From: Peromyscus leucopus
Lineage: Eukaryota > Chordata > Mammalia > Rodentia > Cricetidae
DNA: 64,000 nt
Direction: 5' to 3'
Assembly (NCBI RefSeq): GCF_004664715.2
Contig: NC_051069.1
Location: 72,376,647-72,440,646, forward strand
Shown here: in pieces, positions 23,324 through 34,854 of the stretch
How positions within the stretch are numbered: position 1 is the first letter of the stretch
Layout of the letters: each line of letters starts with the position of its first letter
Program-made: the position numbers and the translations under genes
The notes under the pieces: generated by a model
Seen by the model: only the letters and a program-made list of their open reading frames with translations
Databases searched by the model: none
Told to the model about the DNA's origin: nothing

Positions 23324-25575
23324 ATTCACTCTCATTTATTACTTCAAATTAGAATATCATGTAGGGAATTAAAGGATCTTCTCTAATCCCCATTCTTCTT
23401 TTGATTCCAGTCTTGAAGCCTGATTATAAAACTCGGGGTTCTGTGCCTATGGTGAGTCTAAATATGGATTAAGCCATTAAGAATCTCCCTTCTGTAATAT
23501 ACTACTACTTTATATAAAGAATGACCCCAATCATAGATTCTTACAGGTATTTAGAAGAGAATTTAAAACTACAGGGAAAGCAGTAATTTTGTCCCACCAC
23601 AAACAAATCAATCTGTGATTTGTGAATTGAGACTTCCCCAGAGAGATTTAGGCAATTAAGAACTGGAAGCCCTTAATTAGGAGGGAAAAAAAGAGTCAGC
23701 TATGGTGGATGGAGAAGTGGATGAGTTCCAGAAGGGCACTCTGTGCATTTTAAGAGTTGGGTAGTTGAAGCAATGTAACTTCTAAAGCAGCAAGGAACAG
23801 CTTATTACCAAAAACTTTAATCATGCCCACATCTTCCTGGAGTGATTCCTCTTGTACACTGATCTTAGTGGTTGGTTTCTTCTGCTGTGGTTTTGATGCA
23901 TTCACTGAGTAAACCACCCTGCTTTCCCCCAGTGGCAATAAAGAGTGCATGTCCAATACACCTTCCGGATTGTGCACTGGGTGTGGCCAGAAGGATGGCT
24001 TGTACAATCCATCATAAGCAAAGAGAAATGACTTCTACGCATCTCTGCTGGACATTCTGCATGAGCTTCCCACTTTTACTGAGGGGTTCTGTGACACATC
24101 ATCCTCTATAGAATGGCCTCTAAATCACAAATCCTTTCTGTTTTTAATATGGAGTTTGAACTTTTCCAAGACACTATCCAAATTTTAGACTCCAGTTTAA
24201 TTTTTTGAAATGTAATTGTGAGTTCCTTGATTGTACTGTAAATCTTCAGGTACTGAACACAGTACGAACATGAAGCCTTCAATCAAGACAGAGTTGTTGT
24301 GAAGCACGTATAATTTGTGGTTTGGATTTTAGGAAGCAAATACCAAAGAAAAGAAAAGAACAAAACAAAACAAAAAAGTAAGACAACCCTAGGCATATTA
24401 ATGTGAAGACTTCAAATTAAGACTATATTTGGGGCACTCATAAAGTATTTAATTATAAATATAGATATCACAGGCTAAAGATGACAAAATTCTGTGTGGT
24501 CTATTGGAAGATAAAGGTGAGCTGATGTCTCCAGCTCTTGTATGGCATTAACAGCTTTCTTCAATGTGCTGGATGCTCTCTCTGACAGCTCCCTAAAATC
24601 ATCTAGAATTCCTACTGGCTTTCCTAAGTTTATTTCTCTGATACTGTTATTTTATGTGTTACACTCAGGCATCTTGCCTACTTTCCTGCCTACAGGGAAT
24701 AATTTTTTCCTAAGTATTAACATTAGTGACTTGAACATAGTATTTCTTGAATATTTTTATCCCCTTCTTTTTAAAGGCCATCCATTACCTTGATTCTGTT
24801 TCCTGCACTGGTGTTTCTCGAGCTGTTTGCAATAATTTTCAGAAGGCAAAAATCTCAAAGGCATACAGGGGTGTTCTCCTGAAACAGAATTTTCAAAGAC
24901 ATTTGTTTCTTGGAGCTGTTGCTGGGGTTTTAAAAATGAGAATGTTCTACCCAGGAAAACATGAAATGTGTGAATAGGACATATTTTACCACTGTGGGTT
25001 GTTTAAATTTTCCCCAAATATTTTTGCTTCCTTTTCATTCTTTTTCTTACATTTCATAAGAAGTTGTCTACATACCCAGATTTTCTTATTTTTTTTCCTT
25101 ATTGTTTCTCGCTGTCAGCTCACATAAATATATGATGTTCGGGATGTTTTCTGATTGGACTCCTGAGAGATGGTAGCATCAAACAGGTTTATTTAGGCGT
25201 GTGCTAAGCAGGACTGCGGGAAGCTAGCAAAGGCTGTTAGCGGAAGCCAAGAGGAAATCTTTAAAACACGATGAGCGATGTCACACTCACAGAGGACACA
25301 AAGAAATTGCATTTTTGCACCTCCACAGATATCCTCAGTAGGTAGCAGGATGCTGGGAAGCCAAGTGCTTAAGGAGGATCCATGCAGCGCGGGGAGGGGT
25401 GTGTGTGTTGAGCTGAGGATGCCTGGGCTGCCCGACCGGAGGCATCACCGACAGAGCAGGATCACCACCCCCAGCCTCAAGCTGTTCCTGCGGCTTGGAA
25501 ACTGCAAAGCTAGGGGAAGAGGTTTTGGGTTTTGTTTTCTTTTTTTCTTTTTCTTTCTTTTTTTTGGTTGTTGTT
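23320..25575. other. Unique non-coding sequence
   Basis: No transposon recognised. A G/C-richer patch at about 25320-25500 lies just upstream of the candidate conserved element. Its open frames show no domain. Confidence 0.45.
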
Positions 25576-25579
25576 TTTA

Positions 25580-26130
25580 ATAAACTAAGGGAGGTGGCCC
25601 GTTTAGTGCATGGCTATTGTAGTCATTAGATGCAAAGACAAATTCGGCTGCTATTAAAAAAAAAAAATGCTGCACGGTTAGTGCTTCCCCCTAATGGCTG
25701 TTCACATTGATTTGCTGCATAGATTGATTGCTTTTGGCATTTGCACCCTTCCTGAACAACGGGGGAAGAAAATCCAGTGTCCGGGCCAAATTCACAAATG
25801 ATGAATGAATGTGGAAGACACATTTGGTGTCATGCTGAGTTGCGATGGATAACAGCACTTAAAAGTAGTAACAGCTGGATTTGAGTTTTTAAAATGAGGA
25901 CTGTGTTATTAATGGGGGAATTGGGAGGCGGGGAGTCTGCGAGGGAAATTAAACGCGTATCTGAAATGAATGGGCTTTATGCTCTGTCTCGGGATGGTGG
26001 CAGCCAGGTGGAGGTGAGGTGAGGCTCTGGCCCTTATCGGATGACATTTGCTCAACTGAACCTCAACTCTCCGTTGTGTCCTGCTGCTGGGGCCCGCTAA
26101 CAGGAGCAGCAGAAAATGGCTTTTGTATTT
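25580..26130. promoter_or_regulatory. Candidate conserved non-coding element or enhancer
   Basis: This repeat-free block has balanced composition and dense homeodomain-like and POU-like words: 'ttagatgcaaagacaa' (about 25627), 'agattgattgctttt' (about 25722) and 'ttattaatggggg' (about 25905). It has no long open frame. The texture resembles vertebrate developmental enhancers, but this rests on appearance only; cross-species alignment was not possible here. Confidence 0.25.
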
Positions 26131-26514
26131 ATTGTGGGGATTTTGTAAAGTGTATTGTCTAATAAATCTCACACTGTCTTCTTCATGAAGATATCAAGGA
26201 GAAATTCCTCACAGACTTTAGCGACGGGAAAAGCTATGTTCTCCAGAGAATTGATGCTGTTTCTCCTTTATAGACACTGAATCTTGTGACTGGCAGATTT
26301 TCTGCCTGCCTGGCCCCAGTGAAGCAAGAAGTTGGATTTAAAGTTAGAATAAGGCCTTCAGGGTGCACTTGTGTTTAATGCTTTTGTTGATGGCTTAATT
26401 TTGCCATCCTATCCTTATTTCAATTTTAGCTTTATGTCTTTAATATGTATATCCTTTAATATGTAATTTATTTTGCAATGGGTGCTATAGAACCAGGAAG
26501 TATTTTCTTTGTCT

Positions 26515-26620
26515 TTTTTTTTTTTTTTGACAGAATCCCAGGATCTTATGTATTCCAAGCTACCCTCAAAATCTATGAATATCTGAGGATGACCTTGAAC
26601 TCCTGATGCCTCTTGTATTT
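26515..26620 (-). mobile_element. Degenerate B1-like fragment
   Basis: A T run followed by 'gacagaatcccaggatctta' and 'atgaccttgaactcctgatg' is the reverse of a decayed B1. Confidence 0.55.
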
Positions 26621-26655
26621 TCTTTAAAGTAGTGAATTGTTATTTAAAAATTTAA

Positions 26656-26814
26656 GCCGGGCGGTGGTGGCGCACACCGTTAATCCCAGCACTTGGGAGG
26701 CAGAGGCAGGTGGATCTCTGTGAGTTCGAGGCCAGCCTGGTCTCCAAAGCGAGTTCCAGGAAAGGCGCAAAGCTACACAGAGAAACCCTGTCTTGAAAAA
26801 CCAAAAAAAAAAAA
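26656..26814 (+). mobile_element. Young B1 SINE
   Basis: A full-length B1 runs from 'gccgggcggtggtggcgc' through 'ccaggaaaggcgcaaagct' to an A tail. The flanking 'aaaaattta' at 26646-26654 and 26815-26823 fits a target-site duplication. The cricetid-type 3' half supports the organism call. Confidence 0.95.
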
Positions 26815-26829
26815 AAAAATTTAGTCACA

Positions 26830-27300
26830 CAATATGGTGGTTATAAAGAAAGGAAACTTCCTTTGATTTTAAAGAGATGCACACGAAAACATAGATGGAA
26901 ATACAATGGCATGGGGCTGTGATCTGCTTTAAATATCTCCTGAATGACAAGCAAGTCAGGTGTCCTTGGAGAGACTTAGGGAACTATGGAATTTCAGTGG
27001 GTTTTATTTTACTGCTTCACTAATTCATACATGCATTTGAATTTTAATTAGTGAGTATCTCCCTTCTTGAATTCCGCTTTTGAGGTAGGAAGATGTTTCT
27101 TAACCTGACGATTCAGTTCCCATCAGAAAATACTTTATTTGCTAGTTGCTAGTGTATTCTTCTGAAAGTGGTTTGGCTGTTTGGTCTTTCCTTGCCTTCT
27201 TCGCTGACGTGTCTGGTCAGGAACTCTCGGACAGAATGAAAGCAGCAACTCTGCAACTGAAGAGTGGGTGAGGCCCACAAGCTGCAGGCAGAGGCACCCA
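26830..27300. other. Unique non-coding sequence
   Basis: No gene or known repeat recognised. Confidence 0.4.
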
Positions 27301-27360
27301 CGGCCCCCCAAAGCGCGGCCCTCCAGAGCGTGGCCCCCCAAAGCACGGCCCTCCACCACC
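27301..27360. repeat. 15-bp GC-rich minisatellite, four copies
   Basis: Four consecutive 15-mers align: cggccccccaaagcg, cggccctccagagcg, tggccccccaaagca and cggccctccaccacc. Because 15 is a multiple of three, minus-strand frames give Gly/Pro-rich pentapeptide repeats, which is not evidence of coding. Confidence 0.9.
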
Positions 27361-27369
27361 ACCACCGCC

Positions 27370-27770
27370 AGTCACTTCTGCGCCTCCGTGGCTCTCCATG
27401 GGAGCTGGACGTGGGAATTCAGGACTGATCTCTTCAAACTTGCACATTTGTAGATGTGCATCATAATTACACTCCTCATAGGCCACTAATGCTCCTGAGT
27501 TGGGTCACTCCCTCCGAGTCCATGTGTTTCTAATGATGTTGCTCACTCTAAGACTTGCGATTTGAATTGAGGATTGGAATTTGAGAGCTTAAAAAAAAAG
27601 AACGAATCTTGGTAAAATTAGAGTTTGAAAAGTCTGTTGTGGGTACTAAGTTGTCTGCTATGAGAAAGAGTTTCGGAGTATTGTCTGACTGGTGGAAACA
27701 GAGGTAATAAAATAACATCTGCGCTCTCCCCATTTCACACTGATAAAATGGCTGAATAAGTGTGCTTTGC
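27370..27770. other. Unique non-coding sequence upstream of a small ORF
   Basis: No repeat or exon recognised. It borders the putative microprotein frame that starts at 27773. Confidence 0.4.
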
Positions 27771-27772
27771 TT

Positions 27773-27961
27773 ATGGCCATGAAGAGCACAGGGGATTTCA
27801 TGTTTCCACGTGATGTCATGAAATGCTCAAGCTTGATTCTTCTGGTCCTGGTAGTTTACTTCTGCACAACCGCTGGATTGAGAAGTGTCTGCAAGGATTG
27901 TTTTTCAAAACTGTCTTTAAAATATTCTGACTATGAACCTTATGAACCCTTAGGCTACTGA
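27773..27961 (+). CDS. Putative 62-residue secreted or membrane microprotein
   Basis: I do not recognise this frame. From the ATG at 27773 it encodes 62 residues. Other in-frame ATGs lie at 27779, 27800 and 27818; the one at 27779 has a purine at -3. Residues 19-35 are strongly hydrophobic (SSLILLVLVVYFCTTAG), preceded by a lysine, like a signal peptide or single membrane helix. The remainder has a CxxC pair (Cys40, Cys43) and a tyrosine-rich acidic end (YSDYEPYEPLGY). No spliced structure, promoter or poly(A) signal could be tied to it, and it matches no domain I know. It may be a chance ORF in unique DNA; this is a candidate only. Confidence 0.15.
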   Translation: MAMKSTGDFMFPRDVMKCSSLILLVLVVYFCTTAGLRSVCKDCFSKLSLKYSDYEPYEPLGY

Positions 27962-27964
27962 AAA

Positions 27965-28660
27965 TGATCCTGTTGTTTTCAGTGTTATCCAAGACCTTTT
28001 CCTTTCCATTCCCACAGTCCTCATCCTGGGTGTAATGTTGAAGGACACTCGGAATGACCTGCTCTGACCGAGGTAGTGTATCACTTACAACTGGTGGTGT
28101 GGCTGGGAGTCACAGCGCATTGACAATACCAGCAGTTTACACACTACAGCTTTATCGGGTGTCGTGGTGCTGACACAGGTTTTGTTGTTGTTGTTTTCTT
28201 TTCTTTTCTTTATATAAAAATCACTTTGTTATAATAAACTCACCAGTAAAGCATCACACAGCTAATTTAACATAGCCATTCAAAGAAACATTTGCCCAGC
28301 ATCAAACTACCTCCCAGTCAGTTTCTCCGTGGTTAGAACAGCCATTCTGAGGCTGGGACACGTCTCTTGGGATCTTACCCTTTCACTATCAATTGCATTT
28401 TTCTACACTCACACCTCTCCATAAGTCACGAGAGAGCTGAAGCTAGAAAACCCTCTTTCTAGTTCCTTTCATGACTCAAAAGTCCTTTCCTGACGTGGTG
28501 TCCTTCCTCATCTGGAGTTTTGGTCATTTGTTTTGGAGTTTATTTATTTCTCTCAGTATAATTTAGGCTATTTAGATCCTTTGTGGTTTCATAGGACTTA
28601 GAGGACTTTTTTCCTATTATGAAAGTAATTTTTGCTTACCTGTTTGTTTAAATGTACTAT
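27965..28660. other. Mostly unique sequence; right part may be old L1
   Basis: Nothing coding is recognised. From about 28480 the T-rich text 'ttttggtcatttgttttgga' resembles minus-strand decayed L1, continuous with the remnant further right. Confidence 0.4.
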
Positions 28661-28662
28661 AT

Positions 28663-28665
28663 ATA

Positions 28666-28740
<75 letters not shown>
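28663..28740. repeat. (GT)n(TA)n compound microsatellite
   Basis: A short GT run is followed by about 50 bp of uninterrupted TA dinucleotides, a self-complementary tract. Confidence 0.97.
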
Positions 28741-28741
<1 letters not shown>

Positions 28742-28836
28742 ATTTTTCGAGACAGGGTTTCTCTGTGTAGCTTTGCACCTTTCCTGGAACTCACTTGGTA
28801 GTCCAGGCTGGCCTCAAACTCACAGAGATGTACTAT
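28741..28836 (-). mobile_element. B1 SINE fragment
   Basis: Plus-strand 'tttttcgagacagggtttct', 'agctttgcacctttcctgga' and 'ggctggcctcaaactcacag' are the reverse of a cricetid-type B1. It lacks the left end. Confidence 0.95.
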
Positions 28837-28914
28837 TATTTATGTGAGTGTGTGTGTGCCATATGTGTGAAAACACACGTGCTCTTAACTGCAGAGCCAT
28901 CACGCTAGAGCCAG

Positions 28915-29795
28915 ACATATTTATTTTGATGAGAATTGCATTGAATCTCCATACTTCTTTGAGTAGTGTGGTCATTTTTACAACACATTTAAAAGTTTTA
29001 TTATTTTTATTTTATGTGTGTGTGGGAGCCTGAGTACATGCATACATACTATGTATGTGCCCAAGGAGGCCAGAAAAGGGTGGTAAGTCCTTTGAAACTG
29101 AAATAAGAGGTGGTTGTGAGCTGGCTGGTGTAGGTACTGTAAGCAGCAAGTACACAGCAGTGCTGGACCATCTTTCCAGCCGTATTCCACAAATTTTATT
29201 CTTCTGATCCACAAACACCTAACATCCTTCCATTTTTATGTCCCCCATAATTTCTTTAATCCATGTTCCATAATTTTCACTGTAGACAAATATTGCCTCG
29301 GCTATTGCTATTCTTGTAGCTATTGAGCATGGGATTGCTTTCTTAACTTCTTTTTGAGTAATTTTACTATTAACATAAAAATGTTACTATTTTGTGTGTG
29401 TTGTATTTTGCCCAAATTAACATCTTCCTTTTCAATTTAGAATCACTTTGTTTATTTTTTTTTCTTTCCCTTGATTGTTTCTGCTAAGACTCCAGTACTA
29501 TCTTAAACAAGAGTGGTGAAAATGGACATCCTTTCCTTGTTTCTAATCTGGGGGAAAGCTGAAAACCTATACCTAGTCAGTAGGAGGCTGGCTTTTTTTT
29601 GTTTGTTTGTTTAAATTCGACGTCAATATTTTGAGATATGTTCCTTGTATGCCTGAGTAGTAGAGTACAGGGATTCTTTTCATCACAGGAAATCCAATCA
29701 TCACATGCTTTTCTCTATCTATTGAAATGATTATGTGGGGTATTGCTTATTTTTTTTTGATGTCTCATGCTTTGTTTTCGTTTCTACTAAGCTGT
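28915..29795 (-). mobile_element. Old L1 ORF2 remnant
   Basis: Plus-strand text such as 'gagaattgcattgaatctcc', 'ccagtactatcttaaaca' and 'tggacatcctttccttg' is the reverse of the L1 reverse-transcriptase region. Multiple changes and stops mark an ancient copy. A B3 SINE interrupts it (28990-29190). Confidence 0.75.
28990..29190 (-). mobile_element. B3-type SINE
   Basis: Plus-strand 'aaggaggccagaaaagggtg', 'ggtggttgtgagctggctgg' and 'tggaccatctttccagcc' are reversed B3 landmarks. Confidence 0.8.
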
Positions 29796-29811
29796 CCTAA
29801 ATCCCTGGTTA

Positions 29812-29890
29812 GTTTCTGTCAACTAGACACAAACCTAGACATATCTGGGAATCTCAAAGGAGAGAATCAGACACTAGTTTTATCTCAGAG
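29812..29890 (+). mobile_element. MT-type LTR fragment
   Basis: 'ttctgtcaactagacacaaa' and 'catatctgggaatctcaaa' match the left end of rodent MaLR LTRs. Only the first part is visible. Confidence 0.5.
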
Positions 29891-29899
29891 AATTGGATT

Positions 29900-31390
29900 T
29901 TGAACTAAAAAAAAAGCTTAATAAACTTTAATCATACTAAATTTATATCATTGGCTCTCACCATCTTTTTACAACATTCTTTGACCTTCTGGTCCTGTTC
30001 TCATTTTTTTTATATTATCAGTCCTTTACATTAGGACAAACTCTTCATGTAAAAACACTCCTCATCTGAAAGCATTACCCTTTTCTTTAATCTTTATTCA
30101 AAATATACTGTAGATGTATTTATATCTCTTTATCTTACTTGACAGTTCCATTCTGCCTTATTTTTCTTTAGAAATTGTTGTCTTCTATATAAAGCAAATA
30201 TATTTTAGATCAACCCCAAGACACTGCACCTGAAACACAGAAAAAAAATGTATGTAATATCTTAAATATCAAACAGCTATCAATACAGGCAAAAACACAT
30301 TCATAGGGCCATATTTTCTTAACAAATTTAAATTAACTATTTGCTCAAGATTTAAGACTTCTTCTAATAAACACTTGGGAATTGTATTTTTTTAAAAAAC
30401 ATTCTCATTTGGGTCCACAAGTCAACTAAGGGCAGGCTACAAATCAGGCATTGTAATTGTTTTGTTGTTCTTCGTTCATTTTACCTTTTGAATCACCCAC
30501 TTACCTTCACAGTAGCATGCTAGTTGTTTAACAGCTATTTGCCTGGATAATGCTATCTTTCTCTAAAGATATGAAAGCACAGAGATGAGATGTTTCCCCA
30601 AATGCATTGTAAAAGATAAATTACGGCTAGGCTGTAATGAAACACACTAAGATCATCAGTAAACCTCAAAATGCCTTTGTGAGCCTTTAAACTGGTATAA
30701 CAGAAGAGAACATTTTTTTTTTCCTTTTTAACTCCAAATTTTTAGAGTTGAATTTTGTCTCAGTTTGGTTAAAATAAGGAACTTGAAAAACACGTTTTTT
30801 TCAAAAGTGGCTATAGTCATCAAAAATATCCTTAAAACCCTTATATTCACACATGTGTGCACAAATTCATATACAGATACACATTATACATATACATATG
30901 CATACATCTTAAAGTTAGCCATAGTGCTAAAGAACGTTTTCAAAGCTACATAAGTAAAGTGGCCACAGATTTTTGTTAATTCTTTCTTAGAACACGAGAC
31001 GACAAATAGAATATGATGGACATGGAAACAATTAGCACGAACAGACACAGAGCAATTAGAATAGAGTGCATATGACAGAAAGAGGGGCAGAGACAGAGAC
31101 ACACAGACAGAGGCAGAGAGACCAAGAAAGGAAAACAGAGAGAAAGGAAGGAAGAGAGAAAAGGAAAGGAAGGAAATGCTGTATGATGTTTCTTTGGACA
31201 GTTTGTAATGTAAAGTCAACCTGATATGACAAAGCTATTTCTGCTTGCTTTGATTTCCATTTGTGTGACTTCTTCCATCCTTTCAGCCCATGCATCTTGA
31301 AGTTCTATCAAGTTGATGGTGGAGATGTCATTGTAATGAAGGACAGGACAGTTAGCTGTCACCCTGGTCTTCCGTGCTGCTCCCAACTGG
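29900..31390. other. Unique AT-rich sequence
   Basis: No exon or RNA gene recognised. A purine-rich GA tract (about 31076-31175) and a CA/TA patch (about 30840-30900) are the only notable textures. Confidence 0.45.
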
Positions 31391-31392
31391 TT

Positions 31393-31753
31393 TGAGGTGG
31401 TTTTGCAGTAATATAATGTAATGGTATTTGCAGTAATATAATGTAGTGGTATTTGCTGTAATATAATGTAGTGGTATTTGCAGTAATATAATGTAGTGGT
31501 ATTTGCTCCACCCACGAGGAGGCGGTGCTTCTTGCTGACCTCTTAAGAGGAAAGGGAGAAGGGTCATGAGCCCCTTCTCCCTGCTGCCTGCTTCCTGGTC
31601 TGGTTGAACTGCCAGGTGGATTTGCTCCCAGTTAGAACAGAGGACGACTTCAGCTGTTTACTCGGTTCTGTACTAGTGAGTATATTTCCTCAATTTATAT
31701 CTTAATAAATTCCTGTTACCCGTTAGATAGACTCACGTGGACTGATCTTAACA
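31393..31753 (+). mobile_element. LTR-like element with internal 25-bp repeats
   Basis: After four 25-bp repeats comes 'acctcttaagaggaaaggga', then 'tactcggttctgtactagtg', 'ttatatcttaataaattcct' with an AATAAA signal, and an end in CA. This U3-R-U5-like order suggests a solo LTR. The left boundary is uncertain and no clean target duplication was found. The family is not assigned. Confidence 0.6.
31405..31504 (+). repeat. 25-bp minisatellite, four copies
   Basis: Four perfect-length 25-bp units begin 'gcagtaatataatgta' or 'gctgtaatataatgta' and end 'tggtattt', starting at 31405, 31430, 31455 and 31480. They sit where LTR U3 enhancer repeats would lie. Minus-strand Tyr/His-rich frames arise from the repeat. 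Confidence 0.95.
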
Positions 31754-31759
31754 ATATAG

Positions 31760-32340
31760 CTCTTTGGTTACAGCAACCTCTAGCTGTTTGCATCTTGTTT
31801 TTCGTTTGCCTCTCTCACCTACATCGACCCTACAGAAAAATGAGACACAGCAGAGGTCAGAGTCAGAACCAGGCTGACCTCACATAGACACTCAGCTCTT
31901 TTCTTTAAATTACAACGTCCTTGGAAGTTCAAGGCACTGACATTTTGACCTGAATTACACATTTCAACACCTCATTCCCTTTTTTTATGTCTAGTTTAGT
32001 GATATTAATTCAAAAAGGACCACCTGGGAAAAACATTTTTTTTCTGTTTCATGTAGCTTCTTTGCAGATGAGCAGAAATGCTAATATTTAAGCAAAAATA
32101 TTTTATTGTGAGGCTGCAATATTTTGGATGATGAGTTGCATAACTGTGCTGTCCACTTTCATTCCCAGAAGCAGAGTGCTCTGTGCTTATTAGGATCTTT
32201 ACTAGAAAGCAATTTAAAATTTGCCTCAAATTCGATACAAATGCTTTTCTTCAATATAGCACAAGAAAAATAACCTTTTATAAGATTATATAGTTTCTAA
32301 AATATTTTAGATCAAGAAAGTCTCAGAAGCTAGGTTTGAT
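31760..32340. other. Unique non-coding sequence
   Basis: No gene or repeat recognised. Confidence 0.4.
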
Positions 32341-32341
32341 A

Positions 32342-32450
32342 AATGACACCTATAAATCCTATACCAGGGAAGCTGAGGCAGGAGGATTACTGAGAGTTTG
32401 AGGTCAATCTGGGTTACAGAGGGAGACTCTGTCTCAAGTTAAACAAACAA
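32342..32450 (+). mobile_element. Old B1-like SINE
   Basis: 'ggaagctgaggcaggaggat', 'gagtttgaggtcaatctggg' and 'agactctgtctcaagttaaa' match B1. A second, weaker B1-like segment follows at about 32461-32600. Confidence 0.7.
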
Positions 32451-32609
32451 AAAGTGTAACTGTAGCTGGTCATGGTGGTCCACAGCTGTAGGGCCAGCAG
32501 TTAAGAAATGGACGGGGAGGGCCAGACGTTCAAGGCAGATCCAGACATAGCAAGGTCCAGGCATTCTTGAACTCTGTCAGACCCTGTCCCAACAGCAGCA
32601 CACCAAAAT

Positions 32610-33045
32610 CCATAAAGCAAGAACAAACCAGAAGAGGCAAAGAAAGAAAATATTAACTCAGGAAGAGTTTTGAAAGTAATGCTAGAAAATGAATAAGATC
32701 GGCATGACGAAATTGGGTAAGCCCTGTTACTGAACACCTGGATTTAATAAATCTTAAAACATTCAAGTGTGCAAAAAGGCATGAAGAGATGAAGTAAGAC
32801 ATGGGAATTTGAATTCTCATCCAATTAAAATTCTCTAGACAGAAGTCATGCAAACTATTCCTGGCTTCCAGGGTGGAAATGAACGCATCAGTGTGGCACA
32901 CACTACTCACATGGATAACCAACTAACGGGCGTGTTAGCAGTTAGAAGACAATGAGGAATGGCATTGTTCAAACTGGGGTCTGTGTATGTTAATGAACAG
33001 GCAGTCCTGTCCTGAAAGACCCAGAATGAATACCTTTAAGGTTTC
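32610..33045. other. Unique non-coding sequence
   Basis: Nothing recognised. Confidence 0.4.
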
Positions 33046-33047
33046 TT

Positions 33048-33299
33048 ACACCCATGATGTTTTAATTGTCAATTTGACAGGATCTACAATCATCCAGGAG
33101 ATAAACTTCTGGACATGTATGTGAGGAGCTTTCTAGATTCAGTTAATTAAAATGGGAAGACCCACCCTAACTGTGAGTGATAAGAAGGAAAAATAAGGAC
33201 CAGCATTCACTTCTCTCTGATGTTTGACTCTGGGTTCAGTATGACCAGATGCCTCCTCATATTCCTGACGCCATGCCTTCTCCACCATGAAGGACCATA
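33048..33299 (+). mobile_element. MT-type MaLR LTR, 3' part missing
   Basis: 'gttttaattgtcaatttgac' begins the element, followed by 'aatgggaagacccacccta' and 'tgccttctccaccatgaag'. It is cut off where the L1 tail starts at 33300. Confidence 0.8.
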
Positions 33300-34250
33300 C
33301 CTTTTTTTTTAATTGATTTATTCTGTGTCTTTTACATCATGTATCTTGATCCCATTCATTTCCCAGTCCCTTTGCATCCACCTCCCGCCCCTGTACATGC
33401 CCCCAAATAAAACAAAATTTAAGAGAAAAAAGGAAAAAGAAAAAAGAAAAGAAAATTTAAAAAGGGCAAAACTTAAAAATCTCGTCATGGAAGCTGCAGT
33501 GTGACAGTAAGTCATGCTATAATCCCCTTTGTCCATTTATCTTAACTTGAAACTTGTGTTCATTGCAAAGAGTCATTGGTCTGGTTCCAGGCCTCTGGTT
33601 TCTACTACTCTATCGATGCTGGGCCCTTGCTCGGGCTCCTCCTGGATATCATGTTGTTGTCCTGTGTTGTGGAGATCCTGCAGCTTTGGGTCTGCAGGTC
33701 AGGTGCCTTCATGTGCTCCAGCAGATCATAGATGGGGAGAATGATGGGGCAGGCCAAGTCATATCCCTGAGTCTGGGCCTGGGCAGCTGTAGGGTTGGCC
33801 TACCAGATGTGAAATGGGGACAACTCTCTTAGGTTTACCATTTTGGGGCTGGCTCACCCACACCTGCACTAACAGGGCTGGCTCTATTGTGCTGCCCTGG
33901 TGAGGTACAGGGCCTGCTCTCTCGAATGCTGCAGCTGATGGAGGTTGGGGATGGGTCTCCCACACTTAGGACCACAGGGTCAGCTCTTTTATCTCCTCAG
34001 GCATTGATAGGAAGCAGGGGTACAGGGAGGCTCATTCCCCCACCCATGCTGCCACAAGACAGATGAGAGATGAGGAGAGCTCTCCCATGCTCACAGCTTC
34101 AGGGCTGGCTCACCCACACCTCCGCTGACAGGTTGGCTCTATTGCACTGCTGTGGTGAGGTGCAGGGCTTGCTCTCCTGAGTGTTGCAGCTGGTCGGGGG
34201 CAGGGATAGCTCTCTTGCTCTTATGACCACAGGGTCTACCAGCTGCCCCA
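33300..34250 (-). mobile_element. 5'-truncated L1 tail (old rodent L1 3' UTR) with an internal duplication
   Basis: A T run, then 'gtatcttgatcccattcat', an A-rich run and 'ggagatcctgcagctttggg' parallel the element at 12838. A 256-bp duplication lies inside: 'ggctcacccacacct' starts at 33851 and again at 34107, and the following text stays similar. The orientation is minus because the T run is on the left. Confidence 0.75.
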
Positions 34251-34259
34251 GATGTTGAT

Positions 34260-34850
34260 GTGTGTTTGTCCGTTCATGCAGTTTACATTGCTGCACGGTA
34301 CTATTCCACCAAGCTCCACCTGCATTAATTCCCTTTTGTAAGCCCTTGCAGTTTTTAAGGGCTGGGTGTCTGCTCTTCTCTGCTGTTACTCCACAACAAG
34401 ACCCCACACTTTTCAAAATACGTCTCCTTAGCTGTGAGTATCTGACAAAATGTACTCACGATGAAATCCAGGGTATAATATCCTAAAATTTAGAAATCAT
34501 CCTTTTAAAATTAATATTAGTTTCTTCCTCTCAGCTGTTTATATTTTAACACTGTCAAATGTGTAATCATAAACTTAATAATTTTCAAGCATGAAATGAA
34601 ATTGCTAAGCAATCCATATGTGATGATCCTTAAGTGTCTGTCTGTTAAGCCATCTGCCATATCTTTTCAAGGCCTTTTAAGTCAAGCTTCAATATTGACA
34701 CTGGCATTAAATGGGTCTTTGTTCATGGATGTCAGGGAATAATTCTTGAAATTTTGCAGCTTATAAGTAGTTTTTAAACCAGATCAATTAAGGAACTTCT
34801 GTGAGAAAGATGACAGGTATAATGAACTGCTACTTAATTTGCAATTTCTC
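34260..34850. other. Unassigned sequence
   Basis: No recognised repeat after the L1 tail; AT-rich and non-coding in appearance. Confidence 0.4.
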
Positions 34851-34854
34851 TCTC

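Noticed and set aside
31216..31567. Tyr/His/Ile-rich repeated minus-strand frames
   Set aside because: Produced by the four 25-bp LTR repeats, not by a gene.
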